Assembly (NCBI RefSeq): GCF_040958095.1
Contig: NC_091227.1
Location: forward strand, 20,032,819 to 20,096,818
DNA from: Procambarus clarkii
Taxonomy: Eukaryota > Arthropoda > Malacostraca > Decapoda > Cambaridae
Length of the DNA: 64,000 bases
Reading direction: 5' to 3'
In this document: positions 42,624 through 55,735 of the stretch, in pieces
How the letters are laid out: the number at the start of each line of letters is the position of its first letter
Position numbering within the stretch: position 1 is the first letter of the stretch
Notes under the pieces: generated by a model
The model's database searches: none
The model's input: only the letters and a program-made list of their open reading frames with translations
What the model was told of the DNA's origin: nothing
Translations under genes and position numbers: made by a program

Positions 42624-42800
42624 AGTACACCCATAAATCACAATTGCGTGATGCATCAAATGAACAAATCCCCAGGGCCGTGACGAGGATTCGAACCTGC
42701 GTCCGAGAGCATCCCAGACGCTCAGTCGATTAAGGCAGCGTCTGGGATGCTCTCGGACGCGGGTTCGAATCCTCGTCACGGCCCTTGTGGATTTGTTCAT
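42624..42800 (-). mobile_element. Palindromic tRNA-derived SINE (family P inverted dimer)
   Basis: Nearly perfect inverted arms (42658-42722 and about 42737-42802) each contain the tRNA TPsiC and anticodon-arm part, ggattcgaacctgcgtccg on one side and its complement on the other. The loop cagtcgattaaggc is the tRNA D-arm. A unique 34-bp tail lies on the left (agtacacccataaatcaca...). Direct repeats tttctagcc at 42615-42623 and 42801-42809 mark a target-site duplication in the LINE. Confidence 0.88.
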
Positions 42801-42910
42801 TTTCTAGCCTGTGTTTCGTGTGTGACACAGCATCAAAAGTTGTGCTAAAGTCAAGGTACACAGTCACTAACCTTTCCACTCTCAACTGATTTGTCAAAGG
42901 TGAGCGACCC

Positions 42911-43519
42911 TTTGTGATACAATGTTGTGAAGCATTTGTTATACTTCGTTATTTGTTTTGTAATACTTCGTTACGTTATTACTCTGTTATTCTGCATGTG
43001 TGTTTTATTGTTAGGAAAGTTGAATTGGGGTGAGAAATATGGGTATTGTGTTTGTAATTAGTCACCGCGTTAGTTAATGGTTTGACTTTTAGTTGAATGG
43101 TACGCTTGTGTGGCGAGTTTGAATAATTCTAGAAGTTGTGAAGGAACTACCGGAAGTAGTTAGGTTTGGCGGGAGTCAATATTGGCTGTAGTTGACCTAT
43201 CTTATTTCACCAATGAGTCCTGGTTGATGAAAGGTGATTCGTACGCAAACCAGCCGAAGAATGGTCGTATGATGGAGAGATTGTCGTACCTCCGTACCGA
43301 TATGGTCGTACCCTTCTTGAGAAGGGTACGACCAGCTTGAGGCTGTTAATGACTGAGGCTCTTGTGCTACAGTGGCTCTCTTGGCTAGGTAGAGACTCTT
43401 GAGAACATGGGAATTATATATAACAGTAAGGCTGTCGACATCTCTCCAGTACTGAAGGTTCTGATGTATTGATCCATATGATGACAACACATCAGAAAAT
43501 GAAGAAACGATAATTCGGA
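42911..43519. other. Spacer, no recognised gene
   Basis: Unique sequence with a short inverted pair gtacccttcttga/gagaagggtac near 43308-43331. Otherwise nothing is recognised. Confidence 0.5.
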
Positions 43520-43857
43520 CCAGTATGAAGTCCTGGACCAGTATGAACCTGGACCTTGTCCTGGACCAGTATGAACCTGGACCTTGTCCTGGACCAGTAT
43601 GAACCTGGACCTTGTCCTGGACCAGTATGAACCTGGACCTTGTCCTGGACCAGTATGAACCTGGACCTTGTCCTGGACCAGTATGAACCTGGACCTTGTC
43701 CTGGACCAGTATGAACCTAGGCCTTGTCCTGGACCAGTATGAACCTGGACCTTGTCCTGGACCAGTATGAACCTGGACCTTGTCCTGGACCAGTATGAAC
43801 CTGGACCTTGTCCTGGACCAGTATGAACCTGGACCTTGTCCTGGACCAGTATGAAGT
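43520..43857. repeat. 28-bp minisatellite (about 12 units)
   Basis: Units of ggaccagtatgaacc plus tggaccttgtcct are tandem with one variant (taggcc). The array ends in ggaccagtatgaagtc on both sides, so the terminal half-units are alike. Repetitive open frames on the minus strand are by-products. Confidence 0.95.
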
Positions 43858-43974
43858 CGTGGAATAGTACAATAATTTGCAATGCATACAAGTATGTATG
43901 TATTGTATGTACACAAGGCTGGAAAGTCATAGCAAACAACGAGTACATATACACATGGCTGTACAGCATTACAA

Positions 43975-44085
43975 CGTGTAATTACCTAAGTAATTACCTA
44001 AGTGTAGTTACAGGATGAGAGCTACGCTCGTGGTGTCCCGTCTTCCCAGCACTCTGTCATATATCGCTTTGAAACTACTTGTGTA
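43975..44085 (-). repeat. LINE family B extreme 3' end
   Basis: It contains gtgtagttacaggatgagag and ctcgtggtgtcccgtcttcc, matching the 3' end at 6020-6065. Only about 110 bp remain. The truncated side runs into the next GT tract. Confidence 0.8.
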
Positions 44086-44204
<119 letters not shown>

Positions 44205-44507
44205 ACGTGGTACAAGAGCGCCGTTCTTGCTAATCTGTAGTTTACTGTAATCCTAAGGATGGGATTTCTGTAACATGACACAGTACAAGAGCTTCAGTTT
44301 GAAACCGTTTCTGAATTATAGAAAAAAAATATTTAGTGAAATAGTGGGTTTTACCTGTTTTAATATATTACAAACATTAGCGTTCTGCTATTGAACAGTC
44401 GAGTAATTTTGAATACTCTTAAATGTGGCAAGATAGCTGCTTACATGGCATGCTGAAGCTGTGAGGTAAGCCGGAAGTATGTGTGCGGCTGAGCCTTGGA
44501 TGCCTCA

Positions 44508-44559
44508 ACAACAGCAGCAGCAGCAGCAGCAGGAGCAGCAGCAGGAGCAGCAGCTACTT

Positions 44560-44598
<39 letters not shown>

Positions 44599-44756
44599 CA
44601 GCAGCAGGAGCAGCAGCAGCAGCAGCAGCAGCAGGAGCAGCAGCAGGAGCAGCAGCTACTTAAGCAGCAGCAGCAGCAGCAGCAGGAGCAGCAGCGGGAG
44701 CAGCAGCAGGAGCAGCAGCTACTTAAGCAGCAGCAGCAGCAGCAGCAGGAGCAGTA
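44508..44756 (+). repeat. (CAG)n trinucleotide array with periodic interruptions
   Basis: CAG runs are interrupted by GAG codons and three times by ctacttaag. The + strand can be read as polyGln from an ATG at 44479, but it has no flanking coding sequence, splice evidence or conserved domain, so a gene is not supported. Confidence 0.9.
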
Positions 44757-45004
44757 GTTGAGTAGGGTGTGTGTGGAGGCTGGAACAAGAGGGATGGCTT
44801 GGTTAAGCTAATATTAGATTTATCCTTAACTGTGAATTACTGACGGGGATAAACACACGAGTCGTTACATCAGGACAAGTGAGCCAGTGGGAAGGTGGGG
44901 AGGTGTGAGGCGCGGAGGTACCTGGGCACGCTGTTTGTGTGAGGTGTGAGGTGAGACTAACAGCCATGTTTGGAGGGTCTATGTGCGGGGAGTGCTTGCA
45001 GGAG

Positions 45005-45145
45005 GTGGTGTTGGGGGCTGCTTCAGGCAGGCGGTGGTGTTGGGGGCTGCTTCAAGCAGCAGGCGGTGGTGTTGGGGACTGCTTCAAGCAGCAGGTGGTG
45101 GTGTGGGGGCTGCTTCAAGCAGCAGGTGGTGGTGTTGGAGAGAGC
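45005..45145. repeat. 32-bp minisatellite (about 4 units)
   Basis: Units of the type ggcggtggtgttgggggctg plus cttcaagcagca. The second unit carries ggact for ggct. Confidence 0.9.
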
Positions 45146-45444
45146 GAGGGAAGGGTGGAGGCTACAAGTGAACAAAGAGACACAACAATAAGATAATAAA
45201 CACAGGGAATAGTGGGACACGGAGACAGTGACACGGCCTATGACACGTCCTCCATATGGTGGTCCTGGACCCCCACGAGCCGCGGCCTCTGGGCACAGTG
45301 CACACCGGAGAGGGGAAAAATGTATAAAATAATGATGCGACCGGCCAGGAGGAAGATGCGTGGGCGGCAGACTCTCCACCGCCCACGCCCTGCCAGACCT
45401 CCTCACACCGCCTGTCACACTATCCAACCCAAAAGACTTTTTGG

Positions 45445-45560
45445 TATTTCGTAAAGGAGGCACTCTGACGTCGCCACAGGCCTGCGTCCTAGGCACTCTG
45501 GCGTCGCCACAGGCCTGCGTCCTAGGCACTCTGGCGTCGCCACAGGCCTGCGTCCTAGGC
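45445..45560. repeat. 32-bp minisatellite (3.5 units)
   Basis: Units of ggcactctggcgtcgccaca plus ggcctgcgtcct, nearly identical. The array is immediately followed by the fold-back MITE. Confidence 0.9.
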
Positions 45561-45579
45561 ACCCAACCTCAGTACTTCA

Positions 45580-45950
45580 CAACCCGTTCTCGCACTTTCT
45601 TATAGTCAATATTGACTTATTAAATACGTGCATATGTGACATACTAAACATACTAATTTACCTTGAAAAGCTTCATAGAAAACACCGACCTTGCCTAACC
45701 TTCGTAGTATGTTAAGATAAGCATCTTATTGATTCGTAATTACAATTATTACTTAACCTATTATAGGTATAGGTTAAGTAATAATTGTAATTACGAATCA
45801 ATAAGATGCTTATCTTAACATACTAAGAAGGTTAGGTAAGGTCGGTGTTTTCTATGAAGCTTTTCAAGGTAAATTAGTATGTTTAGTATGTCACATATGC
45901 ACGTATTTAATAAGTCAATATTGACTATACGAAAGTGCGAGAACGGGTTG
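45580..45950. mobile_element. Fold-back MITE with 181-bp arms
   Basis: The left arm (45580-45760) and right arm (45770-45950) are near-perfect reverse complements separated by 9 nt; the arms begin caacccgttctcgcacttt. There are a few mismatches, e.g. near ccttcgtagtatg. Flanks tacttca (45573-45579) and tacttta (45951-45957) suggest a 5-7-bp target duplication. There is no coding capacity. A half copy at 35392-35466 shows that it is a repeated family. Confidence 0.9.
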
Positions 45951-46486
45951 TACTTTAAATATGGACCTTCGGCGAGGCTGTTCTTTATCTAGTAACCGCT
46001 TGTTCTTGTAGAGGCGCGTTGTGTTCTTGAGGACCCATCACCATCACCTCGCAGGTCTACCCACACTTTTAGCGAGGTCATGAGGTGTGAGGCGGGGTCG
46101 GCCAGGGCATGAGGGGAATGAGGTGTGTCAACATGCCATTGAAGGCTGTCCCATTGTTTACATTGGAAGTCGACGCTCTTATCTGGAATTCATTGATTTT
46201 CTTTTGTTTAGTTCCCTTGGGTGGTTAATGAAGCATTTGACAGGTGCCAGGCCCCCGTCCCACATCTGTGTCCCCCCCCCCTTCACCCCCTTATCTGTCC
46301 CCCCCCTCCCCCCCCCCCCCCTCGCCTACACCTGTCAGCCCCAACCTGTTCAGGCCATTCTATTCAAGTCGGATCTTTTCCCACACTTATTCACTCAAGT
46401 CCATACTAGTTACATATTTACATAATTGCCTATTCGTTTCCAATGCTCCCCTACACCTGTCCTATACCTGATGCACAAGAAGGGTA
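45951..46486. other. Spacer with C-rich tracts
   Basis: C-runs occur at about 46272-46281 and 46301-46321 in a pyrimidine-rich stretch. No conserved coding sequence was recognised. Confidence 0.5.
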
Positions 46487-46620
46487 AGTGGGTAGATGTT
46501 GTAGTCGTGCAGCAAGATTGTGGGTAGATGTCGTAGTCGTGCAGCAAGAAAGTGGTAGATGTTGTAGTCGTCCAACAAGAAAGTGGTAGATCTCGTAGTC
46601 GTACCACAAGAATGTGGTAA
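46487..46620. repeat. About 30-bp minisatellite (4 diverged units)
   Basis: Units of the type gtggtagatgttgtagtcgt plus gcagcaagaaa show substitutions between copies. Confidence 0.85.
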
Positions 46621-46774
46621 ATATAGTTGACACGGTTCTTTCCGTGTTGGGTTTGAGTTTGGCCATTTGATTTCATGAGCTGTGGAAGACAACGACCTTA
46701 ACCGGGCCGAGTGTAGCAGCCACGTGTGTGTCTAGTCGTCACCAGTGTGGGGTTCGTATCCTGGGTCATGACTG

Positions 46775-46905
46775 ACGGAACCAGTACATCTTTTCTCACT
46801 CAGGGCCACTTTGTTTACTATTTAATAACTCTTTTGTGAGAACCGAAGGGTCTGCGAGGTTGCTTATATCAATAATAACCTCGGGTTGTGAAGTTCTGTA
46901 GCTCA
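46775..46905. mobile_element. Degenerate copy of the CAGGGGCCAG MITE (left half)
   Basis: The phrases gtacatcttttctcactcag, gccactttgtttac and gcttatatcaataataacct follow the order of the MITE at 50571-50839, with many changes. The terminal repeats are lost. Confidence 0.55.
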
Positions 46906-47047
46906 TAAATTGTTGTGTACTGAAAACTAATCCACCATGATTGACGATTGATGCAGAGGTTTCGTAATTAAGTGAGTACGTAAAGGCTTCATGAATTTTA
47001 GTTCAGTTTATCTTGTACACGTTTCACTAATATACATTAATCTTTTA

Positions 47048-47049
<2 letters not shown>

Positions 47050-47110
<61 letters not shown>

Positions 47111-47154
47111 TCACTCACTCACTCACTCACTCACTCACTCACTCACTCACTCAC
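47050..47154. repeat. (CA)n followed by (ACTC)n
   Basis: About 28 CA units change at 47105 into about 12 units of actc, a compound microsatellite. Confidence 0.95.
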
Positions 47155-47159
47155 TCTGA

Positions 47160-47254
47160 GCCCAATAGGCTTAGGAATCTGTACACCAGTTGATTGACAG
47201 TTGAAAGGCGGGACCAAAGAGCCAAAGCTCAACCCCCGCAAGCACAAATAGACG

Positions 47255-47258
<4 letters not shown>
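47160..47258 (+). repeat. LINE family A 3' end, + orientation
   Basis: It is the reverse complement of the family A 3' signature (gacagttgaaaggcgggacc, caaagctcaacccccgcaag). It ends at gacgagtac and passes straight into a (CA)n array. Confidence 0.85.

Positions 47259-47348
<90 letters not shown>
47259..47348. repeat. (CA)n microsatellite
   Basis: About 45 CA units on the 3' side of the LINE A end. Confidence 0.95.
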
Positions 47349-47351
<3 letters not shown>

Positions 47352-48461
47352 TAAACATGTTTTTGGTTTGTTTGGGATATTTTTCCCGTTTGTTCCTGTC
47401 CGTATTGTGCTGTGGGGAGTAGAGGGAAAGTGTTCACCTGACAACGCTTGTCGGGGAGAGGGGAAGGGAAGAGGGGAAGGGGGAGAGGGGAAGGGGGAGA
47501 GGGGAAGGGGAAGAGGCTGGGGGAGGTGGGATACCGATGGGCGAGCGTCCTCGTCTAGAGTTTAAGGGTAATTATTATTTGGGGGTACGGCAAGGTCCTG
47601 GTGATGGGGAGGGGTGCTCTCTGGGGCCTCCCTAGGGGGGCTTTCTGGGGCTGACGGTGGGGCCACCCTGGGGGTGCTCGGCCCTCTGCCCATCTGACAA
47701 CAAGATTAGTTATCCAGCACCGGCTGGACACAAGAGGATTTTGCGGATAAGTCGTCATTTTGTCCAAGGTGGCCGTCAGGTGGGTTGGTTTTGTCCTCTT
47801 AACTTCCTGCCTTTGTTCTCTTAACTCCCTTCTGTGTTATTTCCTCCTCGCTTTTACTTCTCCTCTTCCTTCTCCACACTTCCCTTCCTTCTGCTGTTCC
47901 CCCTCTCCTCTTGTATTATGTGTGGGTGGTGTTGGTGACGCGATTATTGGTCCTGCTCTCCCTCTTCCGTCCTCGTCTTGATTAAATCCATAATTACCTC
48001 CTTCCTGTCGTGGAACACGGTCCGTGTAGGAAGCCGTACTCGGCGCTCTTCGCAGGGGGGTAAGTGGGGGCGGAGAACCCCCTCCCTCCCTCCCTCTCTC
48101 TCTCTCCGCCCCAAGGAGTGGGAGAGGGCAGACGGGGGTGGAGAGTGGGACAGCATCACCGACATTATTATTATTAGTAGCAGTTCCACCAGTCTCTCAC
48201 CAGGGGGTCCCCCATGAGGTTCCATGGCCGGCTCCGTGACGCTGGTTGTCAATATAGCTCGCGTAGCCATTATACCTCCAGGGATCCGCAGCTTCAGCAG
48301 AAATGTTATCAGATTTCCTCATAGAATCTTGCACCGTTGTTGGGGATATATTTGGTGGCAAGAGTTGGAGGAGCCATTGGCTGTTGATGGTCACACGGTC
48401 TTCCCTGATTGCTTTAATAAGTCAACGCTCTGAGGCTGTGGCAAAGCCTTAAGGCTGCCAG
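47349..48461. other. Spacer, G-rich then pyrimidine-rich
   Basis: Short gaggggaaggg repeats occur at 47455-47510 and a ccctccctccctctctctct tract near 48080-48105. No conserved coding sequence was recognised. Confidence 0.5.
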
Positions 48462-48735
48462 GCTCTGTGTCACTGCTACCAGGCACTGTGTCACTGCTAC
48501 CAGGCACTGTGTCAAGGCTACCAGGCACTGTGTCAAGGCTACCAGGCACTGTGTCAAGGCTACCAGGCACTGTGTCAAGGCTACCAGGCACTGTGTCAAG
48601 GCTGCCAGGCGCTGTGTCACTGCTACTAGGCTCTGTGTCAAGGCTACCAGGCACTGTGTCAAGGCTGCCAGGCGCTGTGTCACTGCTACTAGGCACTGTG
48701 TCAAGACTACCAGGCACTGTGTCAAAGCTACCTAG
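48462..48735. repeat. 21-bp minisatellite (about 13 units)
   Basis: Units of the type ggcactgtgtcaaggctacca, with alternatives ctgtgtcactgctac and gctgccaggcgctg. The arrangement of variants is itself partly repeated. The period is a multiple of three and has no stop, giving spurious frames on both strands. Confidence 0.93.
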
Positions 48736-49003
48736 CATTGGGTATAAGATACTCTTATAATTTATATTAAATACTATACCGAAAGCCACAAAACACTATC
48801 TCTACATTCTATAGCACCTCTATCACAAACAATACCCCCGAGATTGTTAACTTTGCGCGTGCCACCATATCTGGATTGTTAGCACGTGGCAAACAGGTCT
48901 ATATAACACGTAGTAAATACAGTAAATCATCCGAGAACCCTTCAGAGTTCTCAGCGTGTAGTCTCGGCTTGTTGTATTCGCTGGAGCAGAGACGACGACA
49001 ACC

Positions 49004-49262
49004 CGTCTTCTGTGTCACCTGAAGAAGGTGTTGCCTGCCGTCTTCTGTGTCACCTGAAGAAGGTGTTGCCTGCCGTCTTCTGTGTCGCCTGAAGAAGGTG
49101 TTGCCTGCCGTCTTCTGTGTCACCTGAAGAAGGTGTTGCCTGCCGTCTTCTGTGTCACCTGAAGAAGGTGTTGCCTGCCGTCTTCTGTGTCACCTGAAGA
49201 AGGTGTTGCCTGCCGTCTTCTGTGTCACCTGAAGAAGGTGTTGCCTGCCGTCTTCGGCAACA
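49004..49262. repeat. 35-bp minisatellite (about 7 units)
   Basis: Units of cgtcttctgtgtcacctgaa plus gaaggtgttgcctgc. The unit contains the self-complementary pair cacctgaagaaggtg. The units are nearly identical. Confidence 0.95.
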
Positions 49263-49382
49263 CCTGAAGAACTGGGTCTTCATTTACACCATACAATGGC
49301 AGCGTAGTGGAGTGGGATCTGGTATTAAGTGCAGGATACGTCCAGTGAGGAACAGGAGGGCCGTAAAGAGGATTTTAGTACA

Positions 49383-49912
49383 CTCTCAGTATCAGGAGCT
49401 CTATAAACAGGATTAGAGAACACATTCAGTATCAGGAGCTCTATGAACAGGATTAGAGAACACATTCAGTATCAGGAGCTCTATGAGCAGGATTAGAGAA
49501 CACATTCAGTATCAGGAGCTCTATAAACAGGATTAGAGAACACATTCAGTATCAGGAGCTCTATAAACAGGATTAGAGAACACATTCAGTATCAGGAGCT
49601 CTATAAACAGGATTAGAGAACACAGTATCAGGAGAACTATAAACAGGATTAGAGAACACTCAGTATCAAGAGCACTATAAACAGAATTAGAGAACACTCA
49701 GGAGCACTATAAACAGGATTAGAGAACACAGTATCAGGAGCACTATAAACAGGATTAGAGAACACTCAGTATCAAGAGCTCTATAAACAGGATTAGAGAA
49801 CACTCAGTACCAAGAGCTCTATAAACAGGATTAGAGAACACAGTATCAAGAGCTCTATAAACAGGATTAGAGAACACTCAGGAGCACTATAAACAGGATT
49901 AGAGAACACTGT
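49383..49912. repeat. 40-bp minisatellite with shorter variants (about 14 units)
   Basis: Units of cagtatcaggagctctataa plus acaggattagagaacacatt. The left half is regular at 40 bp. The right half mixes units missing catt, agtatc or both, so the array has a homogenised and a scrambled end. Confidence 0.93.
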
Positions 49913-49954
49913 AACAATATCAGGCGTGCCTGACTTCAGCCTTTCAGAACAAGT

Positions 49955-50115
49955 ATATATATGTTACCAGCAAGATTTTATCCTTCAAAAGGAAACTAGA
50001 CAAGTTACTGGAGCAAGTTCTGATCAGTCAGGTGGTGATGACTGCCGCCCGCCACATAACAAACTCCAGGAAAACCTGGACTCAGTTCTTCAAGAGTTGG
50101 GGAAGAAAAACTATT
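49955..50115 (+). pseudogene. Short LINE C-terminal remnant (tentative)
   Basis: SFKRKLDKLLEQV-like residues can be read at 49982-50020. This is the usual C-terminal helix of LINE ORF2 proteins, followed by diverged sequence and a stop. The assignment is weak. Confidence 0.4.
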
Positions 50116-50570
50116 GAAACTGACCAGGCCAGATAGTAACGACCTTCTTGCACGACCCCGACCTAGTATCTCATTGTCTGAACAGAATTACATTTCACCT
50201 TTGTAAATGCACATTAATGACACTATGTAAAAGACACATCGAACACTTTATGTAGGGCATACGTAAATCTGTGTATCTATGTATTTACGTATGTAGGTTA
50301 GCTAAGCATTTTAAAAGCACCACAATCACCTTCTGTGGTTGAGTGTTCAATAAACCCTTGAACTATATGTTTAACACATCTCTAACCCTGTCCATGGAGG
50401 ACAGAAGAAGAAAATGTATATATGCTGGTTAGCATTGTAAATGTCTGGCCACGTCTGTGGTAGAAAATATTAATAATAATAATAAAATCTCATTGTCACT
50501 AGGGCTAGCACCTTCAGGTGTCACCCTGGCCAAGTCTCTCTATGGTAGCGATCTCCATGGTTCACCCTAG
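50116..50570. other. AT-rich spacer
   Basis: Contains an aataataataataa run at about 50470-50485. Nothing else is recognised. Confidence 0.5.
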
Positions 50571-50839
50571 CCAGGGGCCAGATTCACGAAGCAGTTACGC
50601 AAGCACTTATGAACCTGTCCATCTTTTCTCAGTCTTTGGCGGCTTTGTTTACAATTATTAAACAGTTAATGAGCTCCGAAGCACCAGCAGGAGGCTGTTT
50701 ATAACAATAACAACAGTTGATTGGCAAGTTTTCATGCTTGTAAACTGTTTAATAAACGTAACCAAAGCCGTCAAAGATTGAGGAAAGATGTACAGATTCG
50801 TAAATACTTGCGTAACTGCTTCGTGAATCTGGCCCCTGG
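50571..50839. mobile_element. MITE with CCAGGGGCCAGATTCACG terminal inverted repeats
   Basis: The 269-bp element has ends ccaggggccagattcacgaa and the reverse complement, and imperfect complementarity continues for about 80 bp on each side. The interior is rich in ttaaacagt and aacaataac. It has no coding capacity, so it relies on a transposase in trans. The target duplication is unclear. A full copy in opposite orientation lies at 57525-57779. Confidence 0.9.
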
Positions 50840-51389
50840 TCTGTCTCGCTTAAGTGAACCCAAACGAATTCTCTCACGATAAGTACACTTACTGTGACTT
50901 ATAATAACTATGATATTCATGGTGTTGACCTCCACGAGTGGCTCAGGTCTCGTGCTAGCGACCTATGGGACTGAAAGTGGAGGAGGAGCTGTGGTGTAGC
51001 GCCTGACGGGGGCTAGCAAGGTCGCTTCTAGAGGGGTGGGTATGCTTGGGTAGTTAAACGTGGCGCGCGATCTCCGTAGACTGAAATGCTCGTGAACGGA
51101 AATATGCACAGTGGTCGGCACTTATTTGCCTGTCACTTGCAAAACAAAAATAAATTCATTCTGTAGGGGGCTAATATATAAATTATATTATACTCACTCA
51201 TTCTCACTCTCACTCTCGTTCTCACTCTGACTCTCATTCTTACTCTCACTCTCATTCTCACTCTCTTACTCTCACTCACTCACTCTCACACACACTTTTG
51301 GATTGTATCGAGGTCTCTTTTCCCTCCCCTCCCCCCCCAAGAGGTCGACCTGGGGACTCTTATGTGGACGCAACCCTCATAAGCTGCCT
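50840..51389. other. Spacer with CTCA/CTCT low-complexity stretch
   Basis: At 51195-51295 there is a degenerate (ACTCTC)n tract. No gene was recognised. Confidence 0.5.
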
Positions 51390-51520
51390 AAATTCAGGGT
51401 ACCGATTTACTGTTAGGTGAACAGAGGCATTAGATGAAAAGAAACGTGCTCAACTATTTCTATCCCGTCCGAGAATCGAACCCGGGATCCCCAATAGTGA
51501 GTCGATAGTGACGCCACTTC
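51390..51520 (-). repeat. SINE family V (inverted)
   Basis: The phrases gggtaccgatttactgttag, gtgaacagaggcattag and gagaatcgaacccgggatcc match the inverted copy at 35590-35720. The B-box complement gaatcgaacccgg is intact here. Confidence 0.7.
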
Positions 51521-51680
51521 TACTACGAAACAATAAGACCACAAGCGCTTGATGTATTCACGATAAAATATTAAGGCTGTAGAATGGGATCGAACTCGTG
51601 TCCCTGAGTTCAATTCAATACAGACTTGTCGCTCTCTGTGATGGCCGCTCTTCATAGTGTGATATGTGGGGGTCATTTAC

Positions 51681-51748
<68 letters not shown>
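51681..51748. repeat. (GT)n microsatellite
   Basis: About 34 GT units. Confidence 0.95.
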
Positions 51749-51749
<1 letters not shown>

Positions 51750-52290
51750 CTTCTGTGAGTTTATAAACAAACTTTCATCACATCACATTTGCCGTGTTCC
51801 TCTCAAGGTCATTCTCCAACTGTACTTTCTGTACGAAGTCATTTGCCGTTTTGTATTCACCTCTCCTGTAGTCTTGCTCTCCCTCCTGGACCCACTCTCC
51901 AGCCTGTTGACCTCAGCTCCACCATGTGGTCAGGCACTCTGATGCAGTTATGGCTCGCTTCCCGCGGCACCTTGTGTTATATCCCTCTCTCAGCATCCTC
52001 TTCACTATCACTGAGGAGTAGGTCTTGTGTGGCTGGTTCACTCCTTCACTCCTGGTCTTTGTTGTCTTCATCATATGTTGGTTTAAGACGTGTGTGTATC
52101 TGTTTAATGTCCTTCAGTATCACCGTGTCTTTACCCCCGTTTATGGGGAGCCTCAATTCTCCAGTCAGTTTATCTGCGGTTTAGATTATCAAGGACAAGG
52201 AGTAGATCTCTGCTCAAGGGATTACTGTCTTCGTTATATCTTTGAAACACTTGTTGTTAGTGCTGTCATTCTTGTCTCGTACCGTTGGAC
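51749..52290. other. Unique spacer
   Basis: Open frames exist on the + strand (51789-52184, 52025-52290) with moderately complex sequence, but no domain, signal peptide or splice pairing was recognised. Confidence 0.45.
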
Positions 52291-52311
52291 GGTGTGTGTG
52301 TGTGTGTGTGT

Positions 52312-52384
<73 letters not shown>

Positions 52385-52393
52385 GGTGTGTGT

Positions 52394-52440
<47 letters not shown>
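52291..52440. repeat. (GT)n microsatellite
   Basis: About 75 GT units with three single-base interruptions. Confidence 0.95.
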
Positions 52441-52442
<2 letters not shown>

Positions 52443-53169
52443 TGGGTGTGGGTGCGTGCGTGCCTGGTGCCTCCGTCATGTGTTTCAGTAAAGGAGCGGC
52501 TTAGTAAGTCTTCTGCAGTCGTCCTCCTGCCACCAGGACCGGCTTGGCGGGCCTTGTAAGGTGCACATGATAAATGACGTGTCCGTGTCTTCCCAGTTAC
52601 CACCCACCTGTTTGTCTCATAGCTCTGGCCACCCCCAGTTCCTGGTGGGGGGTGGCAAGTGGCGGTGGGGGGTGGCAAGCGGTGGCGGAGGGCGAGACGG
52701 TGGTATTGACACAGTACAGTTGCTGGGGACCTTGAGTCAACTGCCCCAAATGTTGCCACAGCGTTATGGTAAACATCTTGTCTTTAGTGGCGGAGCTCTG
52801 AGGGCCGGTCCTCGCATAGTTGATGGTGAAGGGTGAGGGTGGAAGGTGAGGGCGGGGTTCACCATGAAGAGTGGGTGGGGGTGGGGGGAGCCCTGATACA
52901 CAGGTGAGGGCTGGTGGGCCCCGGCACTGACCACACACACTCCTTTTCTCCCTACACTTGTGCAGATACACTGGTGGTCACAAGGGACTACAGGGCCGGA
53001 GTCGTAACACAATAATTACAGTGGGTGCAGTGGTAACAGGAGAGGTGGCTGTAGCCGTGGGACGTAACCCCACACCTGATCCTCGCCACACTATAGACGA
53101 GAGGGTTAGCGTCATTTGTAGCCATATTAGTTTATGTCGACGGTTCATGTATGTCGTGGTGATCGCTGG
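52441..53169. other. GC-rich spacer
   Basis: Short direct repeats tggcaagtggcggtggggg occur near 52645-52690 and ggtgagggtggaaggtgagg near 52828-52850. No supported coding exon was found. Confidence 0.45.
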
Positions 53170-53330
53170 CCACCCCCCCCCCTCCTCGGCCAATCTCTTG
53201 GCCACCCTCCTCCTCGGCCAATCTCTTGGCCACCCTCCTCCTCGGCCAATCTCTTGGCCACCCTCCTCCTCGGCCAATCTCTTGGCCACCCTCCTCGGCC
53301 AATCCCTTGGCCACCTCCTCGGCCACCCAC
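53170..53330. repeat. 28-bp minisatellite (about 5.5 units)
   Basis: Units of ctcctcggccaatctcttgg plus ccaccctc; the last two units are shortened. Confidence 0.92.
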
Positions 53331-55574
<2,244 letters not shown>

Positions 55575-55735
55575 GGCGCCCCACTCCCCGTGTAGCAGCA
55601 GGTGTGTGGTGCCCCACTCCCCGTGTAGCAGCAGGTGTGTGGTGCCCCACTCCCCGTGTAGCAGCAGGTGTGTGGTGCCCCACTCCCCGTGCAGCAGCTG
55701 TGTAGCGCCCCACTCCCCGTGCAGCAGCAGCAGCG
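55575..55735. repeat. 33-bp minisatellite (about 5 units)
   Basis: Units of gccccactccccgtgtagca plus gcaggtgtgtggt. The last units carry gtgcagcag and lose part of the spacer. Confidence 0.92.

Larger units (their letters stand above)
41060..42910 (-). pseudogene. LINE family F, 3' half, with nested insertions
   Basis: Minus-strand fragments in the right order show one LINE broken by later insertions. An LDFSTTFDAVSH-like motif comes at about 42830-42870, [16 protein letters not shown] (RT motif) at about 42470-42515, and the post-RT region follows from about 42350 to 41400. The 3' part carries ccattggtccatata-type phrases (41085-41200). Insertions are a SINE M (41569-41756), a SINE T (41880-42140), a (TA)n tract (42365-42455) and a palindromic SINE (42624-42800). 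Frames are interrupted. Confidence 0.8.

Noticed and set aside
43197..43969. Repetitive minus-strand frames with PGQGPGSYWSRTRSRF-like peptide
   Set aside because: A 28-bp tandem repeat read in shifting frames; no conserved flanking protein.
44479..44757. Polyglutamine protein beginning MCAAEPWMP
   Set aside because: A pure CAG array with GAG interruptions and no adjoining coding sequence, ending just past the array; the sister frame gives polyserine equally well.
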